A DNA stretch of 64,000 nucleotides. It comes from Lentinula raphanica. Its lineage: Eukaryota; Basidiomycota; Agaricomycetes; Agaricales; Omphalotaceae. Below the pieces are notes generated by a model, which saw nothing but the letters and a program-made list of their open reading frames with translations, ran no database searches and was not told where the DNA came from. Below are positions 45,752-58,115 of this stretch, in pieces; the stretch's first letter is position 1, and the number at the start of each line of letters is the position of its first letter. The stretch covers positions 310,001-374,000 of the forward strand of contig JANVFP010000035.1 of assembly GCA_027919835.1 (NCBI GenBank). The letters are read 5' to 3'. The position numbers and the translations under genes are program-made.

Positions 45752-48740
45752 TATTGTGTCCGGGAACGGTCTGCTCTTAAGCGATCAAGCCGAGGCTCGG
45801 CGAAGTTGGACTGCTGGCACCGCTCAACGTGTTTGTTATAAGCGCCCAACGTTGCAACTGTTCGAACTTTGCTATTACTAAATAGTACCGTTCACCTTCC
45901 AACTTTGCAGCTCTTCGGGAATCGGAAGTAGTCATTGCAATTGCAATTGGGTCTCTGACGGTCTGGCTGACAGCTTGGTCACTCCTGAGAATTGTATGCT
46001 CATTGAACTCCTTAGATGATAGGCCTTTACCATCTTCGATGCACGAAACAGATTCGACAGAGCCCATTGGCCAGTGATGGTAGCATCCCACTGCCTACAC
46101 CCGGAATTGCAAATTTGATTGTGGTATACACCTCACCTGGAGTACAACAGAACGAAGAATCAGAAATGCTTTGAAAGCGCAAGGCTTATCAACAAAATCC
46201 TTGCTAGAGCTAGTTAAAGATTCGGAATGAATGCTGCCGCCGCGGGGCAGCCAGCAACTGCAGGCTGAGTCGCTCATTACTCTTACAATTTCATCATGCC
46301 ACTCACTCTTGAGTTGGACATTGTGGTATGTCCAGATGTCCAGGGTCAACGAGTCATGCATGTCTTCTCATCATCACTTGGTATCTCTTCTAGGTTAAAC
46401 TTCAACCTCTCACCATTGCTCGTGGTGTAGTGTCGACTTCACTGTTTCAATCCTTCTGGTATCCAGATGATCTTTGTTAGGCTAGCGGGTCCGCCATTGA
46501 TCGTTGACAGCCTTAATTGTGCTTCTTTGACTGTCATCACATTTTCCATATGTTTTCTTCAACTTTTGGACTGATAATTGTTTTCTTTACCTACAGAACC
46601 AGAACATAGCGGAGGTCGAGCGTCCGGACCGCCACCAGAGAACTTCACCTTGAGCAAGTGAAGAGAGCTAGCAGGACTCTTTGTCTCTAGGGGAATGCGT
46701 CAAGCGGAAACCCGACGTCAGACCCGAGCGAAGTTGACGTTCAGATGACATTCTTTCGACGATCATTTAGTACCGGACTTCTTTTGCTATGCTAAGGACC
46801 CTTCGAGGGCTCACAAATGTATTCTTTCTGCCCGGGACTTTTCACTCTCAGTTGTTCATTTGGACTCTAACAAGGCTCAAAGCAGCTAGGTATACAGGAA
46901 TTTGAGCGAAGCCTTGAACGAAGATAAGTTTCATCGTTTCTGGGTGGTACTGACGAAGCTCTTCAGCCTCCCAGCTATATACCGTTCTCGACTCTGCTCA
47001 GGAACACATTCTCTGTCTTCAGTAGTCCGTAAGTTTGTCTACTTGATCAATCTTCCTGCATTGTCTTCTTGCTCCTCTGGGTGAACCGGCCACTGGAAGA
47101 ACTCTTCGATAGGAGTTCTGAGTCACATCCTCGATTTTGAACCTCATTTCACCTCTCTGCCTGCAATGTCTCCTCCCTTGGAGTCTTTGTCCAGCACAGT
47201 GGCTGACTCCTCCATGCTGTCCTCTGCACCTGTTCTTGCTCCAGAAGATGGAGGATTGAGACATCTTTCTGCCTCCATTGGGATCATCAGCTTTCTCGGA
47301 CCTCTCATGAGTCATACTGCAATGGGTACATCTTCTCTTCTTGCGTACTAGAGTCTGGAGTCGAGGCGGCTACAATCACTGTAATGCTCTTGTCTATCCT
47401 AACAGATAAACGAGAGATGAATTCGAGTCGAAGCTAGCACTATACAAGACTTGAGGATGGCCTTTCTAGGACACTGAGTACACACTTAGGCTGGTTTCAA
47501 TCCATTTTTGGTACATTCTTTGGGAAAGAATAACCTAGTATTTTTTGTGCTCTAATGAGCTATCTACAGTGCCGTACTCGAGTATCAAGTCCATATGATA
47601 GAGAAAGATGAACCAAATAAAATTTTTACGAAGTGCTGCCTTCAGTAGCTCGATCGTCTGATTGAGTCTCCAACTGGACCTTCGTTTGGAAATCCCTCAT
47701 TCTTTCCCAAACCCTAGATCTCCAATTCTTTGTAAGTCTTGTATGCTGATGTGTTCCGTGCAAGCCGTGTATGGTGCGCAACATCACTTCTATCATCATG
47801 CACAAGTTCGTACAAGGTCGACAACTCCCATTATTGTGATAAGACGGAATGGCAGGTTTTAACTCTTAAGGGTGAAATGGAACAGTTGAATCACTCCATC
47901 TCCGTATATAACAATTAATGCCTTGCAAGTTGCCATTGGCCATGGCCCACAGACAGAGAACACAATGTTAGTAAGAGGTCATCCTTCAAATTTCATCCAA
48001 CCAGGCATCATAACCGCCAATAGTACCTTCAATGTGAACACTCCGTGATCTTTCTCATTAGCCCACAGATGGTTAGACTCGATTAAGTTTCTTGCGCTCT
48101 TAGAAGCAGTGCATGACTCCCCGAAATCCTTCCCATTCCGAATCTGCAAAGTGAGTGATAGATGTGCCTGTCCAGGCATGTGCGTCTTGAGCTCTAGCAT
48201 CGAGAGTGATTTTTGTACTTCCCCAATCTCATCCTTACCTAGAAGTAGACCGCCATCTTGTTGTAATACTTACTTGAATGTAAATGACAATCTGAGAATG
48301 AGGATACAACGAAGTTTGACCTTCAGCCTTCCTCATACCTAACCTGATCCGTCATCTTTTGTATTCCTTCTCAATCTTTCCTCTTTACAAGTCTCTCATT
48401 GTGATAACTGTGCTACGCCTACATCGGCACACACTGATATTTCGGACAAGCACGCCAACTTGATTCAGAAGAATCTCGCAACGGTACTAGTAGGTTGGGT
48501 GCAATAGTGTTGAAATGTGATCGTCCGGGTCCCAGTCCAGTTCTGGGTTGAAGAGCAAGATGTAGACGTGTTGAATCGTCTAATTCAATGTCGCGAGTTG
48601 GATATGTATAGATACGTATATTAGTATTAGCAGGAGCAACTCGCATTATTGAAATAGCAGGTGTCATTAATCAACTGGGGTCCCACCCTCGGCAAGAACG
48701 GATCAAGAAAAATGAGAGCAGACCGTTCCCGGATTCCATA
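45752..48740. mobile_element. 2,989-bp terminal-inverted-repeat element inserted in B3
   Basis: The ends share TCCGGGAACGGTCTGCTCT in opposite orientation within a 28-bp inverted repeat that starts TAT (24 of 28 positions match). GACTAG (CTAGTC on the gene strand) flanks both sides (45746-45751 and 48741-48746); removing the element and one copy restores B3 exactly as in B2. No transposase is recognisable inside. A hydrophobic segment on + near 45925-45985 (VIAIAIGSLTVWLTAWSLL) may come from a captured or decayed membrane gene. The target duplication is 6 bp, possibly up to 9 with a mismatch, so the superfamily is left open; it is probably non-autonomous. Confidence 0.82.
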
Positions 48741-48855
48741 GACTAGCGCATGCGAGCGAAACCAGTCCAAGGAACAACAGAACGGTGATCCCATAGGCTT
48801 TGGCATCGAAGAAACCAGAGCGGGGACGATAGGCGGGTCTGAATGTTGAGAACAT
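48741..48855 (-). pseudogene. B3 5' part: start codon and signal peptide, separated by insertion
   Basis: ATG 48855 opens MFSTFRPAYRPRSGFFDAKA followed by GITVLLFLGLVSLACAS, closely matching the B2 signal region. The frame meets the inserted element at 48741 just after the codon pair GCT AGT. The leader block at 48921-48970 is intact. Transcripts from here would encode only the signal peptide plus a few residues from the element. Confidence 0.82.
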
Positions 48856-48920
48856 CAATTTTGAGTGCACTAAACAGAGAGAAATTCTTGTAGTATAGTC
48901 GAACGCAGGTCGAACGTTGA

Positions 48921-48970
48921 GTCTTTGACCAGCAAAGGATTTGAAAAGGAGGCTAACCAGCAGCTGAGGG
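48921..48970 (-). promoter_or_regulatory. Family B leader block before B3
   Basis: GTCTTTGACCAGCAAAGG, then AGGCTAACCAGCAGCTGAGG, 65 bp before ATG 48855. It is nearly identical to the B2 block and clearly related to the B1 block. Confidence 0.75.
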
Positions 48971-49457
48971 AAATAAAATATTGCCGATGTATTTATAATG
49001 CTTGGTTCCCCCGAAACTGCTACACAACTCCCTCAGTTGAGATGTTCAATGTTAGGAAAGTAAGTATGAGCCAATTATAGATACCGACGGACCACAGCCT
49101 CAGGAGTCAGAACGATGAGCGGCGAGCGCTGAGCGCTGCTGAGCCTCGATGATCCTAGTGGCGTCCGGGTACTCCCATCTCCCGTGTATCTTCCAAGTTT
49201 GACTTCTCAGTCGGAGTCAGAACAGTAATCTACAGATGAACAACATTTACATACTCAACATACAGAGATCATCCGTGTGTACCAAATAAAACAATGAATC
49301 TATGTACATATGTACATAGTATGATATATGCAATTGACGAGCGAACGAGACGCGAACTGGAGACAATACATGAAACCGATTATAGAAGAATAACGATGAG
49401 CCTACAAAACGAAAGAGAATCCATACGATACATAGTTGTAATTTTGTAATCACCGCA

Positions 49458-52400
49458 TCATCGCACTGCAGAGGAAGGAGCACTTGTATTTGTACTCGCA
49501 CTTGCACCAGTACCATTGTGAGTCCCGGCCCCAGATTCACCTTCTATGGTATTGATACGCCGCGGTCTTCTCCGTCTTCGTCTATAGATCATAGTCCTCA
49601 ATTAGTAATTAGGTAAGGAGTAAGAGCAAAAAAACACACCTAGGGAACAACGGTCCTCGAGGCATCGGCCGTTCATCCAGGTCGAGCGCGATGTTTGTTG
49701 CTGAATGTAACCCCTAACTCAAAGCAGTCAGATACGACACTCAGGAACTTCTGAAATCTACAAACCCACCTCGATCCAATCAACAACACCCATAACATCT
49801 CTCGCTTGTAACAAGAACTGTTCCCCCTCCATCCTGACCCTAATGACATTCTTCCGCTTGAGGTAGTCATTACCTAACCCAGACTCGGCATGCTGAAGTG
49901 TATATGCGTGTATGAGATCCGAAGGAGAGGGCGGAGGGCAAGTAATGGCATTCGGGAAACGAAGCGCGGAGGTGGACGCAGAAGAGGACGCGGAGAAAGC
50001 AGAAATCGCGTCTTGAGTTTGGGTGTTTTGATTTTGTTGAGGAGTCGAGGAAGAAGGTGAGGGCGGGGAGGATGCGGTGCTTACAGCAGCAGACGACAGG
50101 CCAGTTGAAGCACCCACATTCGAAGAGGCAGATACAAGGGAGGATATGGCTGATGTAGCCGAAGTAGCAGAGGAAGGTATTGATACAGATAAACTCGAAT
50201 TCGAATTTGTCATCATTCCACTGGGACTTTCCATAGAATCCCCCGACATCGAAGGTCTCGAAGGAGAACGGGAGATATTGAATGACGACCTCGCAGAGCT
50301 TGGTCCACTCCCAGTTCCGTTCAACTGGCCACGATTTCCATTCGGTACGTTCAGAAATTCACTCTGAGCACGTTTGTGACTAGAGGCTTGAGATTTGGAA
50401 TTCTTGAACAGATTCGCTAGTCTCGAGCGATGCTGTTGTTCCGAACGTTCGTTACCAGCTTCTCTATCCGTACCCCTGGTATGATTGTTGTGAATTTTTG
50501 ACCTCGACGCAGACCGAGACAGGGACCGAGACAGAGATCGACGGACGCCTTCCTCGGCTTGGACATTATTTGTTGTCGCAGTCGTCGTCGGAACCGAAGG
50601 TGGAGGCGAAGGCAGCACAATCTGCGTGACAAGCGGTCTACCACCACTATGTCCACCTCTCTCACCTTCAATCTTCTCCTGTTGCGCCCTTGCCCTCTCC
50701 CTCTCTCTTACTTCTGCGCTCGCTCTGCCAGCACTAACACCAGATCCAGTAGTCGTCACACCAATACCAGCTATCGTCGCAGTTCCATGTCCATGTGCAT
50801 GTCCAGCAGCAGCAGCAGCAGCCCCTTCGTACCCGCCGACACCAACCCCAACACTCATATCTCCAACCCCAACCTTCCTTTCCCACCAGTCCACGACCTT
50901 CCCCTTCCTTCCTCTTATCCCACTCTTCCCACTCTTCCCCGTCTCAGCATACTCTGCATACTCCAACGGACATCGATACACCCTGAACACCGTCCCTTCC
51001 AGCTCACAAACCACCTTGCGCCATTTCCGGTCCTTCGCTTGGATACCAGGGGCAGAAAACTCGAGCTTGCGAGGCATGATGGCCCGGAGAAGAATCGAGT
51101 TGGTGTATGGCGGGAGAGGTTCCTGACCTTCGTCGGCGTGTGAACTAGCAGACGGAGGCGGGGGTTGATGTTTGTTATGATCGTGCCGAGGCGGGAAGCT
51201 GGGATAAGGAGGAGGAGGCGAGTTGATGTTGAACGTCGGCATTGATCGCCGACGAGGAAGAGCGGATGATCCGGTGCTAGAAGGACGGCCGGGTGGAACA
51301 CCAGCCCCGGCACTAGGTGCAGGTACACGGACACTAGGAGGAGCAGGCGCTGGTGCTTGAAGATGCGCAAGATGTTGTTCCATCGTCAGATAAGGAGGAG
51401 CACCCAGCGGTAGTGTATCTTTCCTCGCATTCGAATCCCGAGGTTCCTCGATGATCTCTGACGGCGCAGCAGTGGAGGGAGGAAGATCCTTTCGTGTGGG
51501 TTGCAGTGGGAGAACAGGTCCTGGAGGTCCTGAAGGACTATGAGTCGCCATGGTCTTTGCGGTCGTCATCGTTATCGTCGCCGTCGTCGTCGAGGAAGAG
51601 GTCGCTTTGGGTTTTGGTTTCGAATTTGAGTTTGATGCCTCAACTTCGTCGTCGACGTGAGCATGTGTATCGCCCGAACGTCGTTTTATACCTCCCACAT
51701 GGTCCAACACGCCGTCTCCAGGCGTTAATAAGGAACCCTTGGCGTTAGAATGATCTCTACCGTCTTTCGCCTCTTTACTATTAACATCAAGCCCAAGCCC
51801 AAGCCCAAGCCCAGGGATATCAACCATACTCTTCGACATATGTTTGTATATCCCAGGACGTCCAGTGAGCGGTGAATGAGTAAGAGGTGTGTGATGTGTG
51901 TATGGTGTATATGGTGTGTGCGGTGTAAGGCGTTGTTGATGCGAATGCGGAGAGACGATTCTCGGTGTTCCACCTTTCGAGTCCTCCCCAGAAGATGATG
52001 AACCGTAATGCTTAGTGGAAAAATAATCGTTCCCATTTCCATTTACGTTTGACCCGAAGGCAGAAACACGAGGGGTCTGCATCGACCCACCGACTATGCT
52101 TGCAGCAGCCGCATTCACAGTCGCTGTAGGCGTCTTCCCTGAATCATCGACGACAAAAGCGCGTTGTTTACCCTTGGAATTGGATGGGTCGATATCGAGG
52201 AAAGATAAGTCGATTCTGGAGACGTCAACGGAAGGAAGGCCCGGAGATCTTGTCGTTGAGTGTGAGGTAGGTAGTGGTTGGGAAGGGATATGAGTAGGCA
52301 CAGGAGGAGGCAAAGGCGAACCCCTTGACAGCTGAGACGAACTTCGTCCATCGATGTCATCAATACTCGACCGGGCATCGTCGTCCTCTCCATCAACATC

Positions 52401-54055
52401 AACATCAGTATCTTCTTCTTCATCAGTACTCTCTCCTTCGTCATCTTCTTCCTCCTCATCCTCCTCGTCGTGATGACCACCACCGGCACCATCATTCGCA
52501 GCCGCACTAGCCATCGGCAATGCTGGCATCTCACGAAGATTCCTCCGGCTTTGTGCATGAAGCGATAGTCTCTTCGGTTGGACGACCGGACTGGCGATAC
52601 CGTTGCCATGAACTGGAACTATACCGCTCGTTGTGGTTCGGCGAGGGAAGGTGGATGGACCTGCAATGGGTAGAAGTGAAAACGAAAATCAGGAATTGAG
52701 AGTTAGATGAAACAAAGTTGACAGACCTTGACCTCTCGTCTGTGGCTCTGGCGCCGGTACTGAAAGCTTAGGCAGATTCAATAACGGTAAAGCAGGCTGT
52801 CTGATGATTATCGATGGTGATAAGCGTGCAGGGGCAGTTTCGTTGTCAGAAGTTACTAGACTGAATCTACGTCCTGGGAGAGGTGTTGTGAGCTTCAGGC
52901 TTGGCTTGCCGTGTGGGTGTGGAGGCCGATGAGGGGCAGAGGGATGCATGTGCGTAGAGTGAGTGGAAGAAGTAGGTGGAGCAGGGTTGATTGTATTGGG
53001 GTGAGGTGCAGCGGGTCGATTGGGGTATAATGTCGTTGGAGGAGGAGGAGGCAGAGGAGAGGGAGCACGCGACGAATTAGCAGGTCTCGTCAACGTTCGG
53101 CTTTGGGGAACTGGGGTAGACGAAGACGATCCAGCGGGTGAGGGTGACGGGGACATACGAGTCTGATTCGGATCAACCGGAGTAGGAATGGGGAGGGGTT
53201 TATTCCGATCCAAACGAGAGTTACTTCTCGTAATCGTAGTTGAAGATGAGCCAGTGCTAGGCTCGGACGAACCCGGCAGCTCAGCTGTCCCATGTAACGC
53301 CGCCTCCTGAACCTCGTTCTGCACCACTTTCTGACTACCGCCTGGTTCTGATCGCTTCGAACGTTGCTCCGATGACGCTGCTTTTGTATGGTTCACTTTA
53401 TGCGTGTGGACCACCTCGTTGATCTGGTTCGCATCGTTCACGCTTGGTAGCCCCTCTATGACGGTAGTCGCAACTCCGACGCCACTACCATGCTGCAGCC
53501 TCTCCTTGGACTCGACGATGGGTTTAGGGTTCCCAGAATGCCCGTTGGCCAATCTGAAAGGAGAACTTGTATTCGTAGGCTGGTCCATCGACCGCGACCG
53601 CGATGAGCTCCCTGTGCTGTTTCCATCCCTATCCTCATTATCCTCCCTGCCGATACCATCATGAACCATGCTCCTAATATCCAACACTGGTTGGGACATG
53701 TATGGTTTCTGTGCTGACTTGTGCATATTCAGATCCATCGACCGGGTTCCTCTCGTGGCCCTGCCGTCAATATCGATGTTCATCGTCATGTAAGGTCCTT
53801 TGCCTGCTCGTTCTCGTTCATGACCGTAACTTTCGCTTTTTGGATTGTTGCTGGTGCGAGAGTTCCCTAAGAAACGAACTTTGAAGTTCGAAACTTTGTT
53901 GAATATCGTGTTCGCTTTTGTCTGCGTTCAATGCATAGAATCAAGATGAGTGTATCGAAAGTCGATTTCAAACGCACATGGAAACCAGAACCAGGGCCAG
54001 GGCTCCGCATCTGCATCACAGATTGCGCACGAGGATAGGGTTCTTGTACCTCCAT
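49458..54055 (-). CDS. Large PH-domain protein with long disordered regions
   Basis: Exons 54055..53978, 53921..52727, 52660..49770, 49713..49640 and 49581..49458 give about 1,453 residues. Most of the protein is Ser/Pro/Thr-rich and disordered, with an acidic run ([14 protein letters not shown]) near residue 490. A PH domain starts at [20 protein letters not shown] (about 952), is broken by about 320 low-complexity residues, and resumes at [20 protein letters not shown] to VMGVVDWIE (about 1388). A conserved tail [17 protein letters not shown] ends in an Arg-rich stretch. Basidiomycete and ascomycete homologues with this split PH domain are known as unnamed PH-domain proteins; membrane or cortical signalling is likely but not shown. 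Confidence 0.88.
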
Positions 54056-55773
54056 TGATGGTTTTAGTGGTGTGTTCTGTGTTCGAAGAGAGTTCTCTGT
54101 GGTTGTCTGGTCTTCCGTCGTTCACAACTGAATATACATTCCCTGTGCTCTACTTTCTATGTTTCTTTATCGTTCGAACCTTCGTTTGTTGTTGAAAAGT
54201 CCAGTCCCAAGCTTGAGTCTGGGAGGTCGAAGAGTTGAAGAAATAAGAAAGTGTGTAAGCAAACGGTAGAGAGATGTGCAGAGTGTAATCCGAGATCAAG
54301 AAAGACAAGGGATTCAGAAAAAGTGTTAGGATGGTTTAGGCGCCCAAGCCCCTCAAGAGTCAAGGCTGACCTGTTCAGTCACCAATGATGACACAGCACT
54401 TCCAAAAATAGTCGCATTGACGTTTTAACCCCTTTTGGTCAAAATAAACATATCGAGATTTCTCACGGTTTTCCGTTTCTACCTCTCGACAAACATTCGA
54501 GCTTGAGGCTACTCTACTCTGCGCATAGGATTACAACCACCACTCAACGCCTATCCGAACATACCACTATCATGTCCTCGCACACAGATTACCCGATTGC
54601 TGCGCCGACCCCACACACCCACACTGGTGGAATCAAATTGCGTCAGTTATTGCGAGAAATCCGAGCTTGAGAAAGGCTAGAAAATGAAAGCCTTGCGATT
54701 TTAGGATCCGGACGATTCACATACATAACGCTCATCTAGGTACAGGACACTTAGCTCGAGATGGATCATGGGTATCTGGCACAGCATCGCCATACCCATG
54801 ATCTCAATGCTTCTAGTACGTCGTCAACCCATCGTCAGCTCTATCAAGCTCTAACATGGAGCTTTCAATTCTGATGCATAGCCCCATGAGGCCACAAGGT
54901 AGAAACACAAGCGATACGATATTGGGCCATCGCCCCTTCGCAGGCCTGAAGGCTGATTCAATATCATCAGTGAAGAAATAGCGCATCCGAATCCTACCAA
55001 ACTCTAGGCCTCCTCCACTTATACGTAGTCACCGAAATATTACGGCCTATGATGTCTCTATATCGCCCAAATTCTACTCCTAGTCGCTCGAGCTCATTAC
55101 ATCGTCACGTATTCGTTCGAGATTTACTCTTTGGAACCGAGAATCTAAACAGACCGTTACACAGCCTCTCGATGCTACGAACGAACCATCTCCCATGATC
55201 TCTTGCCCTGATTAGTGATCTTGTATCGCCTTGCACTTGAATGCACGCAGCCTTGGAAACAACGACGGGAATGACTGAGGTATTATCGAAACTTTGTTGG
55301 TGTTCAACAATGATGCTACCTATCACCTAGGTTGCGTGTTCTCATTGCACGAAGGAAACTTGAGGTTGAGTAAAGTGACTAAAATCGGATGAAGCTGGAA
55401 ATGATATCATGATGTGAGTCTGGCTCGCACAAAAGTTCGGACCCTCGTGAGGAGATGAAAAAGTTCAGATCCGCGTGGAAATGCCTCTTGCAAGCCCGGT
55501 TAACTGGGGTTAACTAGGGTTAACTGCCCTCCCTCAGGCCTCACGCGCACGACTGGTCCCTGTGTTTCAAAGAATCTAACCAAACACAGAAACGACGCAG
55601 GGAAGTGTATTAGGAAGAGATGCGCGGGATCCGGAAGAATTCTGTCCCTTGACTCCCGCTTGACTCCCTTCGGTTGAGTGATTTCTGCTCGTGTTCCAGA
55701 AATACATCCAATCTTATATAAACTGGCAATGATTTTCCAGGAAACCTCCCAAATCAACATTTATCGCCTCCAC
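54056..55773. other. Intergenic stretch between the PH gene and A3
   Basis: About 1.7 kb without a supported gene. The left end contains the PH-gene promoter. Triple repeats of GTTAACT occur near 55499-55526. Confidence 0.5.
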
Positions 55774-55787
55774 TAGAGCTGGTCTCT
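55774..55787 (+). promoter_or_regulatory. Family A leader motif before A3
   Basis: TAGAGCTGGTCTCT, a near copy of the family A motif, about 90 bp before the A3 start. TTATATAAAC lies about 60 bp further upstream, so the motif falls close to the expected transcription start. Confidence 0.65.
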
Positions 55788-55876
55788 TACTTCTTTCTAA
55801 CTCCTACAGTCAATCTCTGTGCTGCACACGCCCTTTCGTCCTCAAAACAATAATCCAAAACCGCATATTCGTCATC

Positions 55877-56810
55877 ATGATGATCCAAAATCCACTTCAC
55901 ATCACTCTTATCACCTCGTTCGCCCTTGGGATGGTGTCGGTACTTGCTGTGCCAGTGCCAGTCCCGAACGATCACAATTCAATTACTCAACCAGCTTCAA
56001 CGAACGCTCATAATTCTCTCGAAGGTAATTGATTGACCCATTTCCATCGATTCGCGATTGATTCTGAACTCTGTCCTGTACAACGACTCTATAGTTTCTG
56101 CAAGGGCATTTGAGAAGATCTGGATCAGTAAACGCGAAGGTATGATTGAATCATTTTGAGAATACTGCATGTATATCACCTTGAACACCGCTCTGATACT
56201 ATCTCGCTCGTCTGGCAGATTCGGACTCTGAACAAGCTGAATTCACTCCGAAAACCCTTGAACGTCAAAACACAGGTATATCTTCCTCAGCAAATTTAGA
56301 TGTATAGCACTGAAAACATGACATCGCTTTCAGGCTCACTACGACTGCCGAATTCACGTAAATATGTCCTTTTCCATGCTTGCCCCCAAGCCTGAGGCTC
56401 ACTCGCCTTGTGTTGCAATGTAGAACTTCCAATCCGCACCAAAATTCAACGTATCAAAGAGTCCCCCCATTTTCGGAAAGACGACCGGTTGAAAGAACTA
56501 ACACCACTATTCGAAAGGCTCAGACGGAAACCACCACACAGCGATGGTGATGTAAAGTTACTCAATAGTTACTTTCTCCTAGCCGAAGGTGCGTTGGGTT
56601 CTTCCAGCCTTGTTCGATGTTGTGATGGATTCAATGAAAACAGATTGGACCCGTGCGATAATACAGGAACGAAGAAACGATTTCGACAAGGAAACTGCTA
56701 CTAAGTCACGGACTTATGACAGAACCAGAAGAACTTTCGAAAGGATTGATAATTATGCACTACAGGAGAACGATATGTCTGATCTCAGGCTGTTGAACAA
56801 GGATGGGTAG
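55877..56810 (+). CDS. Secreted-protein family A, member A3
   Basis: Exons 55877..56024, 56095..56139, 56219..56275, 56334..56357, 56424..56588 and 56644..56810 give 201 residues; all five introns are phase 1. The signal peptide (MMIQNPLHITLITSFALGMV) ends before LAVPVPVPND, matching the PVPND of A1 and A2. Short middle exons (45, 57 and 24 nt) encode a polar linker. The helical module then reads RIKESPHFRKDDRLKELTPL and LLNSYFLLAE; the intron falls right after the module as in A1 and A2. The last exon (RTFERIDNYALQEND) is a degenerate second module. No cysteine in the mature part. Several ATGs overlap at the start; 55877 is the first. Confidence 0.75.
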
Positions 56811-57248
56811 GACAAGCTGCTGTTGATTTTGTTTGATGTTATCCGCTGAATTCGATCTCTAGTTCGTTCACACAGGAGACCAATTGAGAAGCTAGAAATG
56901 GACGCTAGCCACTACAGCTCCAGCCTTCCTGAACCCTCCCTTATACGGTACAATGATAGTACATCATCATGGTAGTGACGAATTCAGAACATAACTCACG
57001 ATCTCGGGAAATTTTTCCATATTGATACTTAGTACTACGGACCTACAGTAGCAATGAATGTCTTGCGTGATAGGCTGTAGAAAGAATCTCCAATCCACCA
57101 ATGCTAGTGACCAGTCTCACTGGGGAGATCATTGCCAAGATCCATTTGAACTTCGATGAACTTGAAGGACCAGAAGGTCGTTGTGGTTGGGGGTTACAAC
57201 CTGTTACAACAGGTTATAACTCAACAGTGACGCCGAATGACTTACTTA
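56811..57248. other. Spacer before the MITE
   Basis: About 440 bp, no gene. It contains the small inverted sequence GTTACAACCTGTTACAACAG near 57194, just outside the MITE. Confidence 0.5.
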
Positions 57249-57862
57249 GAGCCCTTCCAGTAACGAAAGTAATTAATTTTTTTCCTGAAAATAAATGAAA
57301 CTATTTTTCAGGAGTGACAAATGGGTGACGGCATTAGCGCTAGCGCTCCTAGGCGCTCCTCAGCGCTCGAATGTGTGTGACACCTGCAAAAATTCAAGGA
57401 GAGGGTGTTGCTCAGTGTGTAAGCTCATTGCTAAAGTTATTTGAAACTGGTAATTGATTTGCGAGAAGGTAGGGATATAGAGTGTTGAAATGAATGAGTA
57501 AACAATCTAAATTTTGAGACCAGCAGTCAAATACTGGAAATCTTGAGCCAGCGAGGCTCACAGACAATTTGAACTCTGTAACTCACTTTGAGAGTCATCT
57601 ATTTCCCCACCAGCACCTCTGACCCAGCCTCAAAGACCTCTAGTACACAGCATCATGGACTTTCATTGACATGTATGAGTTGAGAACAGAATAGAAGAGT
57701 TCAAATGGCAGATGTGGCGGGGACAGCTGGGCAGAATATGGTAGGTTGTAACGGGAGGTAACGGTCTGGTAACAGGAAGGTCACACCGGGTCACACGAGC
57801 CGAAACATTTTTTTCATTTATTTTCGGAAAAAATTTAATTACTTTCGTTACTGGAAGGGCTC
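57249..57862. mobile_element. Tourist-like MITE (PIF/Harbinger type) upstream of A4
   Basis: Terminal inverted repeats of about 50 bp begin GAGCCCTTCCAGTAACG on the left (57249) and match the reverse complement of the right end (ending 57862) with very few differences. TTA flanks both sides (57246-57248 and 57863-57865), the usual target of Harbinger transposases. The 614-bp interior has no coding capacity and includes three AGCGCT hexamers (57336, 57342, 57362). Its ends differ from those of the Harbinger element at 982-4100, so that copy is not its obvious source. It sits about 250 bp before the A4 start. Confidence 0.88.
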
Positions 57863-58031
57863 TTACTATTTCTGATCTTGTCTTGATCCAATGCAGTGTG
57901 AAACGCGTGGTTTCAGCGGATAATGCCACCCTATAGGCCACCCTGCAGTACCTTCCGATGCAGTCCGATGGCTCAATTCCAAGTGGCCATCAGTTACAGT
58001 ATAAATCGCGCGCCGAGCGTCTCTCATACTG

Positions 58032-58045
58032 CAGAGCTGGTCTCC
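58032..58045 (+). promoter_or_regulatory. Family A leader motif before A4
   Basis: CAGAGCTGGTCTCC exactly, 70 bp before the A4 start and about 30 bp after a TATAAAT (about 58000), so it lies at or just after the probable transcription start. Confidence 0.72.
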
Positions 58046-58115
58046 TTCCCCCCACTTCGACCTACTTCGACACGCAACCATTTTTTCTGTTTTCTGCTAA
58101 CTAAAATCCACACCA

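Larger units (their letters stand above)
44820..49430. repeat. Tandem segmental duplication, unit 2 (contains interrupted B3)
   Basis: Collinear with 43340-44810 except for the element at 45752-48740. Matching landmarks include GGCGAACTTAGCTAGAGAAA (44824) at the downstream end and CAACTCCCTCAGTTGAGATG (49024) at the upstream end. Confidence 0.7.

Noticed and set aside
46902..47351. Short + strand frames inside the B3 element, considered as transposase remnants
   Set aside because: No DDE, hAT or RNase-H-like motif could be found in any frame, so no transposase is claimed.
50559..51143. Long + strand frames opposite the PH-domain gene
   Set aside because: They are antisense shadows of a low-complexity, codon-biased exon; the minus frame has the PH motifs and the splice sites.
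55499..55526. GTTAACT triplet repeat as a possible regulatory array
   Set aside because: Only three units with no link to a gene start; too little to call.
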